The notes under the pieces were generated by a model, which saw only the letters and a program-made list of their open reading frames with translations, did no database searches and had not been told where the DNA came from. Below, piece by piece: positions 62,717 through 64,000 of a DNA stretch of 64,000 bases (position 1 is the first letter of the stretch; every line of letters begins with the position of its first letter). The stretch comes from Niveispirillum cyanobacteriorum (GTDB lineage Bacteria; Pseudomonadota; Alphaproteobacteria; Azospirillales; Azospirillaceae): assembly GCF_002868735.1 (NCBI RefSeq), contig NZ_CP025612.1, positions 372,001 through 436,000 of the forward strand, in the 5' to 3' direction. A program made the translations under genes and the position numbers.

Positions 62717-63604
62717 ATGCCGATCCTGCCGCCCGAACCATTTCCCTGGCCTTTCGATGGCGATGTCTGGCGCATGGCCATGGGGTTACGGGCGCAGGAG
62801 ATGGGAAGCTGGCTGATGCCTGATGCCGGCTGGCCGGAACAAATGGCCGAACGTGCACGCCTGATCCGCAACCGCAAATGGGATGTGATGGCCCTGATGC
62901 CGGAGGCGCGGGCTGCGTCGGCGGAGGTGATGGGCCTGCTGTTCGCCCATCTGACGGCGCAGTTTCCGGACTGGTTTTGCCGGGTGGGGCGGGGGGTGGA
63001 AAGCCGGGTGGATGGTGCCCGCCTGGACCCGGCGGATTTTGAGCATCCGCTGCATCTGCTGGCCCATCTGCTGCCCGATGATCTGTGCCTGATGACGCCG
63101 TCGCCGGGTGGATGGCGGCTGACGGGCGGGGTGGTCTGTTTCCCCTCGCACTGGATGCTGCCGCATAAGCTGGGCAAGCCGTTGCCGGGCATCCACCGGC
63201 CTGTCGCGCGCTATGACGCGATGCTGGCCACACCGGTTGACCGGTTCTTCGATACGCTGTCACCGGGTCGGGTGGTGTGGCGGGCCAATTGGACCTTGTC
63301 GGACGATCCCACCCTGTTCCAGCCGGGAACCAAGGCGCACGTGCCCCCCGATGCCGATATCGATGAGGGCAATGCGGGGGAGCGGCTGTGGCTACGGGTG
63401 GAGCGGCAGACGCTGACCAAGCTGCCCGACAGTGGTGCTGTCCTTTTCACCATCCGAACACACCAGCGCCCGCTATACGCCCTGACAGGGGCGGAGCGGC
63501 GACAGTTCGCATTGGTATTGCGGTCGGTGCCGGACGATGTGGCGGCGTACAAGGGGCTGCGGCGCACCGGCCCCCTGGCCGTCGGGTACTGCGAGAAGGC
63601 TTAG
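62717..63604 (+). CDS. DUF3445 (heme-dependent oxidative N-demethylase-like) protein
   Basis: About 295 residues with the DUF3445 pattern: PWPFDGDVWRMAMGLRAQEMGSWLMPD, VQLDLCLMTPSPGGWRLTGGVVCFPSHWMLPHKLGKPLPGIHRPVARYDAMLATPVDRFFDTLSPGRVVWRANWTLSDDPTLF, and LRVERQTLTKLPDSGAVLFTIRTHQRPLYAL. The family includes heme-dependent oxidative N-demethylases. Starts between 62660 and 62717 are in frame; I prefer 62717 because earlier ones lie within or before the hairpin. It overlaps the Lrp-type gene at the 3' ends by four bases. Confidence 0.75.
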   Translation: MPILPPEPFPWPFDGDVWRMAMGLRAQEMGSWLMPDAGWPEQMAERARLIRNRKWDVMALMPEARAASAEVMGLLFAHLTAQFPDWFCRVGRGVESRVDGARLDPADFEHPLHLLAHLLPDDLCLMTPSPGGWRLTGGVVCFPSHWMLPHKLGKPLPGIHRPVARYDAMLATPVDRFFDTLSPGRVVWRANWTLSDDPTLFQPGTKAHVPPDADIDEGNAGERLWLRVERQTLTKLPDSGAVLFTIRTHQRPLYALTGAERRQFALVLRSVPDDVAAYKGLRRTGPLAVGYCEKA

Positions 63605-63843
63605 GTAAAGGCTTTGAAGGTGATGATGGTGAAAGTGTCCTTCACCCCATCCAGGGTCTGGATCTGGCCCGTCACGAAATGGCCGATATCCTCCCCATCC
63701 TCCAGGAAGCACTTCATCATCAGATCGTATTGGCCGGAGACGGAATGCACTTCCGAGACTTCTGCTACGCTCTGCACCGCGAGGTCGGCCACGTCATAGG
63801 CGCGGCCGAGATCGCATTTGACCATGATGAAGATCGTCTGCAT
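63601..63843 (-). CDS. Stand-alone Lrp/AsnC ligand-binding (RAM) domain protein
   Basis: 80 residues of a ferredoxin-like RAM fold: MQTIFIMVKCDLGRAYDVADLAVQSVAEVSEVHSVSGQYDLMMKCFLEDGEDIGHFVTGQIQTLDGVKDTFTIITFKAF. The DNA-binding half of Lrp is absent, as in SraM/stand-alone proteins that form ligand-binding dimers. Amino acids are typical ligands. It follows the helicase-like gene by three bases on the same strand, so the two are probably co-transcribed. Confidence 0.9.
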   Translation of the reverse strand: MQTIFIMVKCDLGRAYDVADLAVQSVAEVSEVHSVSGQYDLMMKCFLEDGEDIGHFVTGQIQTLDGVKDTFTIITFKAFT

Positions 63844-63846
63844 GGC

Positions 63847-64000
63847 TCAGTCTTCCGAAGCTTCCGCCACGTCGACGACCGGTGCCTTGGGCGGACGGGC
63901 GGCGCGCAGGATGAAGGCGGGTACGTCATCGCCAAAGCCGACAACGGGCGGGCCACGGTCATCATCCTCGTCCCGGCGGGGACGGCGGTCGCGGCGGTCA
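63847..64000 (-). CDS. C-terminal end of a possible RNA helicase-type protein (partial)
   Basis: Only the last 51 codons are inside the window. They read DRRDRRPRRDEDDDRGPPVVGFGDDVPAFILRAARPPKAPVVDVAEASED. The Arg/Asp-rich repeat followed by GFGDDVPAFIL resembles the tails of DEAD-box helicases such as RhlE in alphaproteobacteria, which is the reason for the call. The start lies outside the window, so the identification is tentative. Confidence 0.45.
   Translation of the reverse strand, partial: DRRDRRPRRDEDDDRGPPVVGFGDDVPAFILRAARPPKAPVVDVAEASED

Overview
The window is a high-GC chromosomal segment of an alphaproteobacterium. Gene content (Rhodospirillales-type TAXI receptor, aromatic-acid catabolism, MHYT and HD-GYP signalling, S46 peptidase, rplM-rpsI pair) and GC-rich codon use suggest Rhodospirillales, perhaps Azospirillaceae such as Niveispirillum; the exact taxon is an inference. 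No insertion sequence, prophage, CRISPR array or rRNA gene was seen. The two tRNA genes are tRNA-Pro(GGG) and tRNA-Thr(CGT).

Layout. 1-4.1 kb: end of a myo-inositol operon (iolE fragment, iolB, mmsA) followed by a lipoprotein phytase. 4.1-6.2 kb: a VOC protein, tRNA-Pro with promoter and terminator, a degenerate CutA-like gene, and mntP behind a yybP-ykoY-type manganese riboswitch. 6.2-13.2 kb: a signalling block of HD-GYP regulator, MHYT hybrid kinase and a large hybrid kinase. 13.2-17 kb: rplM-rpsI, a glycine-zipper lipoprotein and an S46 dipeptidyl-peptidase. 17-26 kb: mixed metabolism and transport (alpha/beta hydrolase, GST, HupE-like protein, TAXI receptor, degenerate GGDEF protein, TSUP permease, nucleoside hydrolase, EamA permease). 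26-32 kb: tRNA-Thr with a strikingly structured RNA downstream, a ketoglutarate-semialdehyde-type dehydrogenase, pgk, and a CYTH-CHAD plus orphan ParA pair. 32-36 kb: a MauG-like cytochrome fused to a cupredoxin with a helical periplasmic partner, divergent from msrPQ.

36-46.6 kb is a coherent hydroxycinnamate (ferulate/coumarate) region: vdh, ech, fcs and a MarR regulator on the minus strand; an AAHS-type permease, a TonB-dependent receptor, a diheme cytochrome c and an OmpA-like protein on the plus strand. AT-rich control regions share a candidate operator. 46.8-51.7 kb is a tight operon of isochorismatase-like hydrolase, XapX, amidohydrolase, DoxX and an exporter. 51.7-54.2 kb holds copA behind a textbook CueR-type promoter. 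54.2-59 kb: aldo/keto reductase, two thioesterases, and a divergent PseG-like / FabH-like pair. 59-64 kb: a PepSY protein, small membrane protein and siderophore receptor behind a sigma70 promoter overlapped by a Fur-like box, then a DUF3445 protein, a stand-alone Lrp-type RAM domain and the 3' end of a possible RNA helicase gene.

The most promising new leads are the structured RNA after tRNA-Thr, the diheme-cytochrome/cupredoxin fusion with its partner, the CHAD-ParA pair, and the shared operator and extra electron-transfer genes of the ferulate region.
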